From the NCBI GenBank assembly GCA_011800805.1, contig MPNW01000027.1, positions 352,659 through 416,658 of the forward strand: 64,000 nucleotides of DNA, written 5' to 3'. The translations under genes and the position numbers were made by a program. Below are positions 1 to 11,200 of this stretch, piece after piece (the stretch's first letter is position 1; each line of letters begins with the position of its first letter). Below the pieces are notes generated by a model. That model was not told where the DNA came from, ran no database searches, and was given only the letters and a program-made list of their open reading frames with translations. The DNA comes from Hirudo medicinalis. Lineage: Eukaryota > Annelida > Clitellata > Hirudinida > Hirudinidae.

Positions 1-566
1 GCCATCTGTTGTGGTGCCGTTTGCTGCAAATCGTCTAGCGTGAGTCACAAAATAATTTAGGATTAACCAAGGCAATCATTAAAAGCAAATCCAGATTAAA
101 AATCTTTTATAAAAAAATAAAAATAAAGAGCCGCAAAGAATTTTATGATGAGTATATTGAACGGCTTAAGAATATATTTTCAAAAAGAAAAATTAAATCA
201 GACTCTATAAGTGCAATTAACTTTTACAATATCAACACTTACATCCAGAGGCCATCCATTCCAGTTTATGTGGTTGGAAATCAACCGATGACATACCAAG
301 CAAGTTATCCAAGTAAGAATCTTTCGTTTCGCTGAAGTATGAAATCATTTAAATTAACGAAAGTACTTGCAGGAATAGCTTTGCCACCTGGTCAAACTCC
401 CATTGCAGGTGGAACCTCTTCACAAATGTCATTTAATCCTTATCCTTACCCACAAGTACCAACGAGTTCTGAAATGGACAGCGATCCCCCACCAACTTAT
501 ATTAATTCTGATTTTATGGAAACGAAAGGAAATGATTTCTCAGGTATTTCTGACGCAGACACATAA
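1..566 (+). CDS. 3' part of a small cysteine/proline-rich protein with a PPxY motif (5' end outside window)
   Basis: Three exons join in one frame: 1-39 (donor GTGAGT), 249-312 (acceptor CCAG, donor GTAAGA) and 373-566, ending in TAA. The first piece reads AICCGAVCCKSSS; the rest is a proline-, serine- and tyrosine-rich tail with PYPYPQVP and PPPTY, which fits a PPxY-type WW-domain ligand. A cysteine cluster followed by a cytoplasmic PPxY tail is the layout of the Shisa, VOPP1 and WBP1 families of small single-pass membrane proteins, but too little is present to choose one. Both junctions preserve the frame (phase 0, then phase 1), so the exon model is firm although the identity is not. Confidence 0.55.
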
Positions 567-943
567 ACCTCAGCTTATTGGGACTCCATTGCAGGACGTC
601 ATCGAATTACTGTGACTCGGCGTTCATTCTATAAATTGCTTTTCCATGATTTTCGTGTGATGACATGACTCGCATTTTCGCGGTGAAAATACTTTTCTAA
701 TTATCAATTAATTGGTGTTGTAATTATCAATTAATTAAATCAAATTTATCAATTCCTTCCATTACTTATTGCTTACAACTTTCTTACAAACTTCAAACTG
801 ACAGGTATTATTACCTACATTCAAATTGTATAATTGTTAATGTCACATAAACTTAAAATTAAAAATATAAAAATCTGAATTTTTTCCTTAATTTCTTTAT
901 ATGCGATAAATTGTCAAAAAAAAACAACAGTTAATCAAATTTT
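567..943. other. intergenic, AT-rich
   Basis: No supportable gene. It is the 3' flank of the preceding plus-strand gene and of the minus-strand exon ending at 944. Around 700-740 there are two close copies of an ATTATCAATTAATT motif. Nothing else is recognisable. Confidence 0.6.
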
Positions 944-1485
944 TCAATCATAAAAGTGAGGCACCAACAAAGACATCAAATAATTTGTGTCCGAAAGTAA
1001 GGAGTTAGCACCGGCACTAAACACGGAATATGCGATACATTTAGTCATAAAGTCGTACACAAAACTAACATCAAAGATAAGCTCGTGTAAGGTTGAAAAG
1101 TATTTATTGATAAACATTGTTGCATGCAAAGCATCACATCCAGGTAACTTCGTCATCAACATTCTATTACAACAGGTGTTGAAGTGTCAGGTGAGAGAGC
1201 AAAATTTCCTTGTCTCGATGAATTTAAGCAGGAGTAAAATTCCTAAGAATGCAAGGAAATTACGCAGCTGGATATCTTAAACAGCCCTCACCCTACCGGG
1301 GTCGGCGTAAGTCCAACCAAGCTATCCTGGATTTAATGGGACAATTCATCCAATCCGTTATAACATCAAAATAGCTAGAGTCTTGGGAAGTACTCAAATG
1401 ATAATCGGAATTACCTGCTTCCATGCAAACATTGTTGTACTCAGCAATAAATATGGAATGTACTCTCCGTACTCTCCGAGCATCA
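944..1485 (-). CDS. two terminal exons of an unidentified minus-strand gene
   Basis: On the minus strand an exon at 1485-1297 (acceptor CCAG) is open in one frame and has internal segments SDYHLSTSQDSSYFDVITDW and MNCPIKSRIAWLDLRRP. A weak donor (GTAGGG) at 1296 and an acceptor (TAATAG) at 1164 join it in frame to 1163-944, which reads on through MFINKYFSTLHELIFDVSFV to a TGA. The phase match and the complex amino-acid composition favour real coding sequence. Upstream exons were not found, because a transposon-like BED finger lies next to it. I do not recognise the family. Alternatively it could be a decayed gene stranded between its neighbours. Confidence 0.4.
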
Positions 1486-1894
1486 CTGGTTTTGGAATTT
1501 GGGAGGAATATTGGTGAGAATATATTGATGCATCAATATTTATTATCAAAAATATTTGAAAAAAATTCAAAATATCCATTTCAAAAAGATGAAGAGTGAC
1601 AGCTCTTAGAATAATTTGCTTTGTTTCGTTTCTAATTTTTACAAGTACTTATTACTAATAAATAATGCTAATTACCAAATTTCAGTTTAATTAATTTTCA
1701 GTTTTTTGTATCCGGATTTTTGCAAGCTTTATCAGCAAAAATACTATAGCCAAATGTTTGGTTAGGATTCGCGTGTAATCATACAATATAGTATAGTTTT
1801 AGAAATTTAATCATATTCTTGGATTAAATTATTTTTAATAAATTATTTTAATTATTTATTAATAGATAATCGACACAATGATGATATACGTAAT

Positions 1895-2101
1895 AGCGGC
1901 TTGTGANGACTTGTAATTGGCAGATGTCATCAATTGATCCCCAGCACTAAATGGGTGTTTGCTACGCAAATGATATGTAAGAGAAAACGTACTGCGATGA
2001 TATTTAAACCCGCTTTTACACAAGTTGCAAACTATAACAGAGTTTGATTTGAAAGTAAATTTGCCTCCCAAAATCGACCACCAGTATTACTCGTCGCCAT
2101 C
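1895..2101 (-). pseudogene. BED-type zinc finger fragment of hAT/ZBED origin
   Basis: Translated on the minus strand, the segment contains VCNLCKSGF, then STFSLTYHLRSKHP. This is the C-x2-C ... H-x-4/5-H spacing and the LxxHLxxKHP signature of BED fingers, which sit at the N-terminus of hAT transposases and domesticated ZBED proteins. A start-like ATG at about 2101 opens into GGRFW and then leaves frame before the finger, so one indel is needed to join them. Downstream the frame runs into AT-rich sequence with no transposase core. One ambiguous base (n) lies at 1909. It is best read as a decayed transposon end; an exon of a host ZBED gene is the alternative. Confidence 0.5.
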
Positions 2102-2268
2102 TTTTTTAAGTGCAAAAAAGTCGGAAGGACACAAAACAAAGAGTTGACAAATTTTAGATGAAAATATTTATAAAATTAAAAAGTTTAACGAGTTAATAGT
2201 CACGTTAACTATTTTAACTGCAAAAAAATTAGCGCATTAATCTCCCGCTGTATGAAATAATTTTTCAG

Positions 2269-5200
2269 GGAACAGCTGTTGTTCGTCCTCTTGAGGGTGA
2301 CGTCGGTTGTCATGTCGCATGATTGTCCTTCGTCCGGTCCCGTTCCGAGTCTGGCTAAGAACCTTGCAGAACCACTATTCAAGGTTCGATCTATCAAGTT
2401 TGTAGGGAGTAGAATACGAATGAAAAAAATGAGATATTTGAAACTGGTCGATGGTCGAGAATGTTTGTATTTTGTGCTTTTGATATTGACATTATCATCT
2501 ATTTTAAAGATTTATGACCAATAAAATGATGACTTTACATCTAAAAAATATTTGAAGTATTTTAATGTTTATTTGGTTCAACTTATCATCCACAGACTGT
2601 TATAGTTACTTGGATAAAAGCAAACACCAACTTTGATGTGAGTATATCTCTGTGGCAGCAGTTCACCATAGTCTTGTCTTCTCTTACTCACTGGATTGAT
2701 CTCATCAAAGAATGGGCTGTGAGTTGGATATTAGATGATGAAATGATGAAACTGATATTATTAAAACAATCAGGGGTGCAAGTTGGCTCAGAGGGTTTGC
2801 GAGCGAAGGTAAAAGCAAAGGTCGTTACGTGTCGTGTTCGCAACCCAGCTTGCACCACCACAAAGCGCCTCTGGGAGACGGTGCTGCATATATGGTCTAA
2901 GCGCCCCTGATGTTTATGTTTATGGCACTATACAAATTCACTTATTATTATTATTACTGTTGTTATTATTATTATTATTGAAATGTCCACAGAAAGTGAT
3001 GGATGTGATGACCAGAATATTTAGCAAATTTGTCTATGGCCTCAACCTCAATGACCTGCCTCTAGACAGACTGACTGAACAAAAAGTTAAACGACTCAAG
3101 GGCACTCGAGGTACTTGAAAACATCGCATCTCGTGTTTATTTAGAAGTAATTTCTAAAGAGCCAATCATAAAGAGCCAATCGATCTTCTTATTTAGGTGC
3201 TAGGGCTGCATCCAGAGTTAAAGCCTCCTCGAATCACGAAAAGAACGGCGATGCACAAAAGAAGGAGCAAGATCTCAATCCCGTCAAAGGCAAGGACCTT
3301 CGCAAAATAATATCTTTTTAGAACTGATATTTCATGTCGTCCTCGTGCAGACTCTCCGACATTCAACGCGACCAAAGCGACGAGGCAGCGTTCTCGTTCG
3401 GGCGACGTTTCGCCCTTGCACTCTTCGAACGCCAACGTCGCCACGGAAACGAGCATCTCCGATCCTTCTGGAAAAGCTTCTAATTTTCTGAATTTGCCAG
3501 CAGATGGAGTTGCTGGTAAATAGTTATTTGATAGTATATTAGAAATGTATCTTGTTTGATGTTCTTCATTTGTGAGATAAATTAACATAAATTAATGGTA
3601 ATTAAGTTGAACATTGAAATGTGAAAATGTTTTTGTGAAAGTACATCGATGAATGACACGATACAACATACACTCAGTGCATGTATTTAATAGTGCAAGT
3701 TGCATATACATATTTATATATATATGTGGGAATGTTTGCAATATTTTATTAAATTGAAAAATTCACTTCCTCCAGGGTCGTCCTCAAGTATTGTGAGGAG
3801 TAGCAGTGACAATAGCCTAATGTTGGCACTTGCAGATAGTTAGTAAATAATAATAACAGCGAAGAGAATTATTTTGAGAAGTTGTTAATAGTTCTGTAAA
3901 CAGCAGTTTATCTTTTATTGAATCAGGACACAAGAATTCAAATTCTCTTCAGAAAGAAGCATTAAATGCTATGTCAGGGAGTGATCATTCTTTGCCCATC
4001 TTAAGCCAAGGTTGTTTGAAATTTCTTTTGAAATGCTTGCAACTTTTGCCTAACGAACTCCAAACCTTGTCTAAGTTGATTATTTCGTTGGCACGCTCGA
4101 GTCTAAAGACATCTATGCATTTCACTTCTCATTGTTTCTCTGCTTTTTTTTTCCAAGCAAATGAAAGTTTCCAAATTGTTTATGGCAAATAAAATAAATT
4201 AATAATTATTGTTGGATTACCTCGTCTTTGCAGAGTTCAGCTCGTCTGACAACATTCACGTGCAGAGTGCGAAGTTGGCGACTAACGACGACGACGAGAC
4301 CATCGCCGGAACGACTTCGCAGAAGAACTTCACGAATCCAGCCGATCAGAGTCAGAATGATGAAGCCGTGGAGTTTTTTGAAGAGAAATCCTTTAAAGGT
4401 GAAAATCAATTCCTTTATCGGAAGCGATGTGCCGACACTTTGGATTGTCGGCCAAGTGACGGGCAGATGCCAACGCACGGGCAGTAACTTTTGGTACCTG
4501 ACTCCATCCATAACTCTGTCCCTAACCCTATCTCATAATACCCTGCAAATCTCTGTGGAACTGACAAAAGTTGTTGAGTTGGCTTTTGCCCGTCACTTCT
4601 CCGAGCACCACATTTTGGATGTAAATATCGGGAATGTATTTGACTAGAGTATGAAATTTAAGTGGTGTTGTAATGCATTATGTGGTGAGCAATTGAGAAA
4701 TTATGTCACCCAAACTTTTAATCTTACGCAGTGAGCAATTTGAGCAATGTTATTTAGAAGGCATTCATTTCTATATTATTTAAATAAACAGTTGAAGCTC
4801 ATCTGGCAAAGATGGACGACTTCTCGTACGCGTCGTCGCGCAGCGGTCACGATACAGAGAGTTTGGGCAGTGTGGAAGTTCATAGGATTTCCAAGGTACC
4901 CTACGTCAGCATGCTCGAACAGGTGCCATTTGCACTGATCTATTATTTATTTTTCTGTTTTCTTACTTCACACTTGTGAAAAACTTAATGTTAGTAATAA
5001 AACTATCACCGTTGTTAATGTTGATGCCATTTTTAGCAACTTGTAATTCTTGGGAATTCTTTTTTTATGTTCTGCAGTAGTTAGACTGGAAAAATAGAGA
5101 TTTTTAACTTATTTGATCTGTTTCAATTTCGTGTGCAGGGCAACGAAAGCATGACCGGTGACAGATCAGACAATGAATATCTCCTTGCCAGTGGTCAGGG

Positions 5201-8200
5201 TTTTTGTTCACATTTTTCTTTTTATCAGCTATTTATATTCATGTGATTTGCAGGAGAAGGTGACAGTGCTATGTTTTTGGAACATAACAGAGAAGACAAC
5301 GAAGACAAAATACATCTTGCATCCGAAGAAGTCATCGACGACGGCGACGACAACGAAGATGTTGCCGACATGGTCGACGACATAGTGGGAGCCCGATGCA
5401 GGGACTTTGAGTTGAAGAAGGATGGTTTGCAAGGTCGGTGATTAGAAAGTCTATCTGCAATAGTCTGAAATTTGATTTGGAATGGAATCGTTCAGATTTT
5501 TCTTTCAGATATCCTGGTTTCATTTCCTGAACGGTCGTCAATGCCTAGCCAAGATTCTGGGCATCGACACCTGTTGTCACTTCAGCCAAATGAGGATGCG
5601 ACGTTGTCCTTCGATTCATCTTCTCGACAACTCGAACGTCTTCGAACCCGGTTGCAGACTCCGTTCGTCAAGGTCGACGCGCAGGGTTCGACCTCCGGCT
5701 GGAACGCGGATCTCACGGGCACGCTGTGGTGCCGACTGCTGGGGAGCCTCGGGAACGTCAACGACGTCGAGGATCCGTCGATCCACCTCGCGGCGCTCGA
5801 ATGCCTGTCCGAAATCGTCGAAGTTTTTATTTGCGTCCGCGACAACCAGTCCGTTACTCTCGACAACCGATCGTCTCCGGCCCCTCCGAGGGTCGTTCCT
5901 CCGATACTCCACGTCGCACCGTGGCTGTTCGACGTGAGTTCGTCGGGAGTTTGGAGCTCCGAATTTGTTCGACATTTGCAAGAATTGCGGATGTTCTGGG
6001 AACATCGTTCGAGTTGCCGACCTATTTACTGACTATTTAGGATTGTTGATTAATTTCAATTGCTACGATCGTTTCGGTGTGTTAATAAAATTTATGTTAC
6101 GCATTAATTGAGGTTTGTTTGTTTATAAATTTTATGTTACGCATTAATTGAGGTTTGTTTGTTTATAAATTTTATGTTACGCATAAATTGTGAATTGTTT
6201 GTTTCAGTCACTTTGCCTGGGCAGCAAGTACCAGAAAAGTGCCATGTTATCACTGAGGGTGTTGTGTAAGGTCACCCTGAGACGTCATGATGTCGACATT
6301 CCCCTGGAGCATCTCATCAGATTTTACTTGTGTCTGCATCTTGGACTGCTTCATTCCAATGAGGTTATCGTAATTTGTAGAACGCGTCGTGCCGACAGAT
6401 GTCTCCCCATTAGCAGCTGCACATCTCCAGAATGTATCGCTGCCATTATAATCATGTCATCACTGCTTGTGGAAAGTGCGACAACTTTGCGAGTCCTTTT
6501 AACATCACATGTGATTGCACTGCACATTACATACTATTTTTTTATGTCTTACGTTTCCAATCAATGCATAATTCATGGGATCGTAGCCTGGAATGTATGA
6601 TTTGAAATACCTGAAACTTATTTTAAGATGAGGGTGTTTTATGAATATTTAGAAGGCAACCAACATCCTCATCAGACATTGTTCTCCAAGATTTCTATCT
6701 CTGGCCTACCCCGGGTTTTCGCTGCTCTTCCTTGATTTCATTCAAGCTGCAGAGAGTACTTTAGCACTTCACAATGGCAGTAAAGAGGTTAAAAGATGTT
6801 TATTAAAATATTGTAAAATGCATTTAAATGTAATATATTCCAATATTTAATGCCAGGATTGTTTAAAACAAAACTTGTGATAGCCATTTATTAAGTTTTT
6901 CTCTTATTTAAATCACTATATTTGTAACAACTTCCAATGAAATAGAATGAAGTTCATATTTATTCTCAAGTAATACTAGTTAACTTCAGCTCTTTCTACT
7001 TAGACAATGATCTTCTGTACTTTGTGTGGGTAATCCTGTTAAGAAAGGCGAATTTTTCTTGTTATTCTTATTTTGCTTATTATTATTATTGTTCTTATTT
7101 TACTTATTATTATTATTATTTTACTTATTCCATTTGCTTAAGCATAAATAAGAAAAGTTGTTTGACATGACGATGACAATCTATTGCTTGTTATTTCATT
7201 TGGTTGCAATTACAGATTCCAAGAGTGCATGCGATGGCACTCCTAGGTAATCTAACGACTTACATCAACTACTTCAACTGTCAGTTCACTGTTCTTGATC
7301 CTGGCTTCAATGACCCCACGTTGAAGGTTGAAGCAGGAAGCATCAAGGTCAGTACAAACCTGAAAGTTGATTTCATTCGATGTGCATTCGATTAATATAT
7401 AAATATTAGGTGTGTAAATGTTGAGCATAAAATATAAGTGCTTGTTTGCAGGAGACACTGGTGAATGTTCTTTTGAAGCAAGCTCGGTCTGAACCAAAAG
7501 GTAGATCCAGGTAGAGTTTTGAATTTATTAATGGTTACTGATAAATTAGTTTATTGGTGTTGAAATCTTTAAGATTATCTATCATTTAATAGGTGCGTGT
7601 CGCTTAGTTGCTTGGGCATGTACGTTTATGAAGGCCTTGCCAATGGTTCAGTTCCAGAGAAATTTGATGAGATCCTAAACATCTTGCTGTCATCATTGAA
7701 TGTTAGTAACTACTTTTAAATAACTGTAGAACAACTTATTAACAAGCCTCTTGTTTTTACTTGTACACTTTCAGGATGACATATTTATAAGTAAAACTGC
7801 AGCCTCTACTTTGGTAATGTTGACTGATCACGTGGAACTTTTAGTTGAAAAAGGACCAAAATACATTTTCAAGATACTTGAAGTAATTTATTTGTTTCTT
7901 TGTTATACTCCCTAAAGTATTTTCTATGTGAATTTTTTAAAATACATTTTTAAATACTGTGACTGCCATGTTTGTAATTTTGTAGGAGCTGGCTATCACT
8001 ACCTCTAATTTGACAAGAGAAGTTGAATCCAACACCTCCAGTTGTGCTAAAGATGTTTTGCAAAAGGTATTCAAGTTGCAATTATTAAATGCTTGATCCA
8101 TTGCAAGGAGTTTATTTTTGTCAGGCAATCAATGAAACCTTGTTTACAATCCTTGAATGGTGCATGAAGTTACCTCTTCAACTTCTGATCAGAACGTCAC

Positions 8201-11200
8201 AAGATGAATTGAATCCTAAGAAGACTTTCGTTCCACTTCTCGGCAGAATGTTCCACGTACCGTTTATCACATCTTGCTTATCAGTGCAATTCTATTTTGA
8301 ACGCTACGCTTCCACATGTTGGGCCTTTTTAATTCGAATGTTTCGCGCGTCCGCCCTTCGTCGTTCGGGTTACTAGGTCGACCTTGATAGCAATTTATTA
8401 AGTTTTTCTCTTGACGCCGCTCGCTCGTTGCAGGTTCTTCAGGAAGTTTTCCTTGGAATTGAGAACGCCCCTCCTCTGGAAGAAGCGAGCAGTGCGTCGA
8501 CGACGTCTCAAGAGGACAATAAAGAGTGTTCCATCTTCAACACCTCGTCCGCTCGTCCGCCTCAGATCCATTCATCTTCTCTCCTGTTGTCTCCGTCTTC
8601 TTCGTCGACGTCTAAGATTTTCGCCCACGAGCCGCACCTGAGCGATTCGAAATCGATTGGAAGCGGTCCCGATAATGGTCGGTCTCGAAGGTCCCTGTTT
8701 TGCTCCGAAGGGGGCATTTTAAATGATTCTCGGACGAGAATGGACAGCGATTTTGTTGTCATTCAGTTGGCTGCATCTGTGGTGAGGATTCATTTCACAA
8801 CAGCTTTTCAAATTTATGCCAATTTTTGGCTTGCTTTTAGAATTTATTTGCGATATTTGTTTTGCATATTGTATACAAGTAATTAATATTTACTGTTTTA
8901 TACAAATAATTAATATTTATTTGTAAGGCCACTTTAATCATGCCCAATTAATAAATGCAGGTACTTCATCATCTAGTCAACTACCTTGGTTACTTTCCCT
9001 TCTCAAAAGACAATGTGCAGTTGTGTAGCTCAGCCCAGGAGCACTATGACCATGAATTTTATCAGCAGGAAAGACTGGAGACAGAAGTATCATTATCATC
9101 TCATGATCTCAGCAGCGAGGATGTTCTGTGGTCCAATGTTCTCAAAGCATCGGACGTGCAGGTAAATATCGATGATTTAATTACAACATAAGGACTTAAA
9201 TGCTTGATCGTGTGGAAGACATGGCAAAGTAATTACTGTATTATTGAATTATTTCCTACTGTAGTTCTTCCTCTTGAATGGACAATCACTAATGTCTGTC
9301 ATGGAACTTCCTTCTGTTGAAGTGAGATTTTGTCATTCATGTTGTGGAGTGATAGTTTTCATTATAATAATAATAATAATAACAATAATAATAATAATAA
9401 TAATTACGTTATCTGCTAGTGGGTTACCTTCAACTCTCGAGTAGTAATGAAGTGGATCACTAAGTGATGAATTGAATGATATCAAAGATCCATGAGTGAT
9501 GAAACAATTTACTTACAATTTCATTTACATGCCTGATTGATTCAATCTGACCTTAACCAGAATTCCTCTCTGGTTGAGAACAATGGTTTGATTGCTTCCT
9601 TCACATCCCATTCCTCCCCTTGGTGCAGATTCATATTCCGAGATATTTCTGGGAAGTTTTCATGGGACATCACTTCTCTTCATCATTTACCAGGTAAATA
9701 TCTTGTAATGGATATTAATTAGTTAACTGTAACTGTCTTCTATTGTGGATGATGTCAATGATTTATTGTGAACCCTTAAAAATCCAAGAGTAATTAATAT
9801 CATTATTTATAAAAAGGAATTATGCTTCAATAACCAGCTCCTCCAGTTGAAGACAGAGAAGTTCCTCTCTTGCAGCCTTCACCACCACCATCCCCTGTAC
9901 CTTCTCCACCATCATTCCCTTTGATTATGGATTCAGTTACTGCTGCCTCTCTTGCACCCAGTGAACCCATCCAGCGGGAGAAATACAAGCCATCATCTTT
10001 TCACAGCAGTTCCTCAACACCTTTTCTTTGCCTCTCCCAACTTCCATGGTTTCCTCCTTTTCATTTTTTTCTTCCACTCATTTAGTCACTCAAAAGTTGT
10101 CTGCTCAACCATGGCACTCTGAAGATTTTCTTGATTCGGTGAGTTCGAAATGCGAATGTGATCGATCGTTCTTCGGTCATTATCCTCAACTCTTTGCACC
10201 TTCGAAATGCAGACCCTCAGCTACATCGGTCGAGTGAGTCCCGAGTGTCTTTTTGACCCGAGTCGACAGCTCAACATTCCCTGGGGACCACCTGCTCAAA
10301 TCTCACTGCCCATCGAAGACCAGTTGTCTCAAACAGTAGAACAGCAGTGCCAAGAAGTGAAGAAATACCTCCAGTCTCAAAGTTGCAAGAATGAGTTTAG
10401 GTGACCCACTTGATGATAATAATATTAATTATGGTCAATTTGTTATATTTGAAGGATGTTACAATTGCATTAAAGAGTGTCTTAGGTCAATGGACTTCTG
10501 CTTCACTAACGGTGGCGTTCGTGAATGAACTTATTTGTTTCACTTTTCTTAATCCAGTCGAGCGAGTGCTGCTGGTCGTTCTGTTTCAAGTCGATCTCAA
10601 CCTGAATTTCTGCTCTTTAGACGACTCTTCAACAGTTTTGGCAGTTTTTCATGGGAAAGAAGGTTTTGCATAACCCCATTCAATATTTTTCATTTGCCGT
10701 GAAAATTAAATGTTTTTGTTAGCAATTCTTATCGAGTGTTTTTTTAGATCTCATTTTGATCTGGTCCACAAGAATGAACGTTTCCTTCGAGAGTTGAAGC
10801 ACTTGGACAGTCAACGGTGGTGAGAATTTATTCTCCTTTTGATTTTATTTTCACCGATCCATTGCATATTTTTGCACCTGCTTGGCAACAGTCAAGAAAC
10901 CCACAAAGTGGCAGTCCTATATGTTGGCCCGGGTCAGGAGGATAAGATGAGCATTCTTTCTAATCAGGAAGGCAGCCAGAAGTTCGACTCCTTTGTCAAG
11001 TCGCTCGGTTGCATGGTGAGAAATATTGCTCGGATCCCTCCTGCAACTCCACAGGATTCTGTTTAACTTTATATTTTTCTTAAGATTTTGTTATTTATTT
11101 CATTCAACCTTCATTCATCACAAAACCACAATGCGGTTAACAATGTGGTTAACAGCTAGTGCTACCTGTTTTACCTTCCATTAGTTTTGGTCGCTTTTTT

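Noticed and set aside
987..1280. 97-codon plus-strand ORF
   Set aside because: It is antisense to the phase-matched minus-strand exons and has no splice link to RALGAPA.
4206..4647. Overlapping ORFs on both strands near 4.2-4.6 kb
   Set aside because: Only the frame [11 protein letters not shown] ... FFEEKSFK fits acceptor, donor and neighbouring RALGAPA exons; the rest are shadows.
5582..6005. Long antisense frames across the large RALGAPA exon
   Set aside because: Shadows produced by TCG/CGA-rich codons; the plus-strand frame matches the RalGAP alpha family.
6087..6208. Regular repeats resembling a CRISPR array
   Set aside because: Units are contiguous without spacers and lie in a eukaryotic intron.
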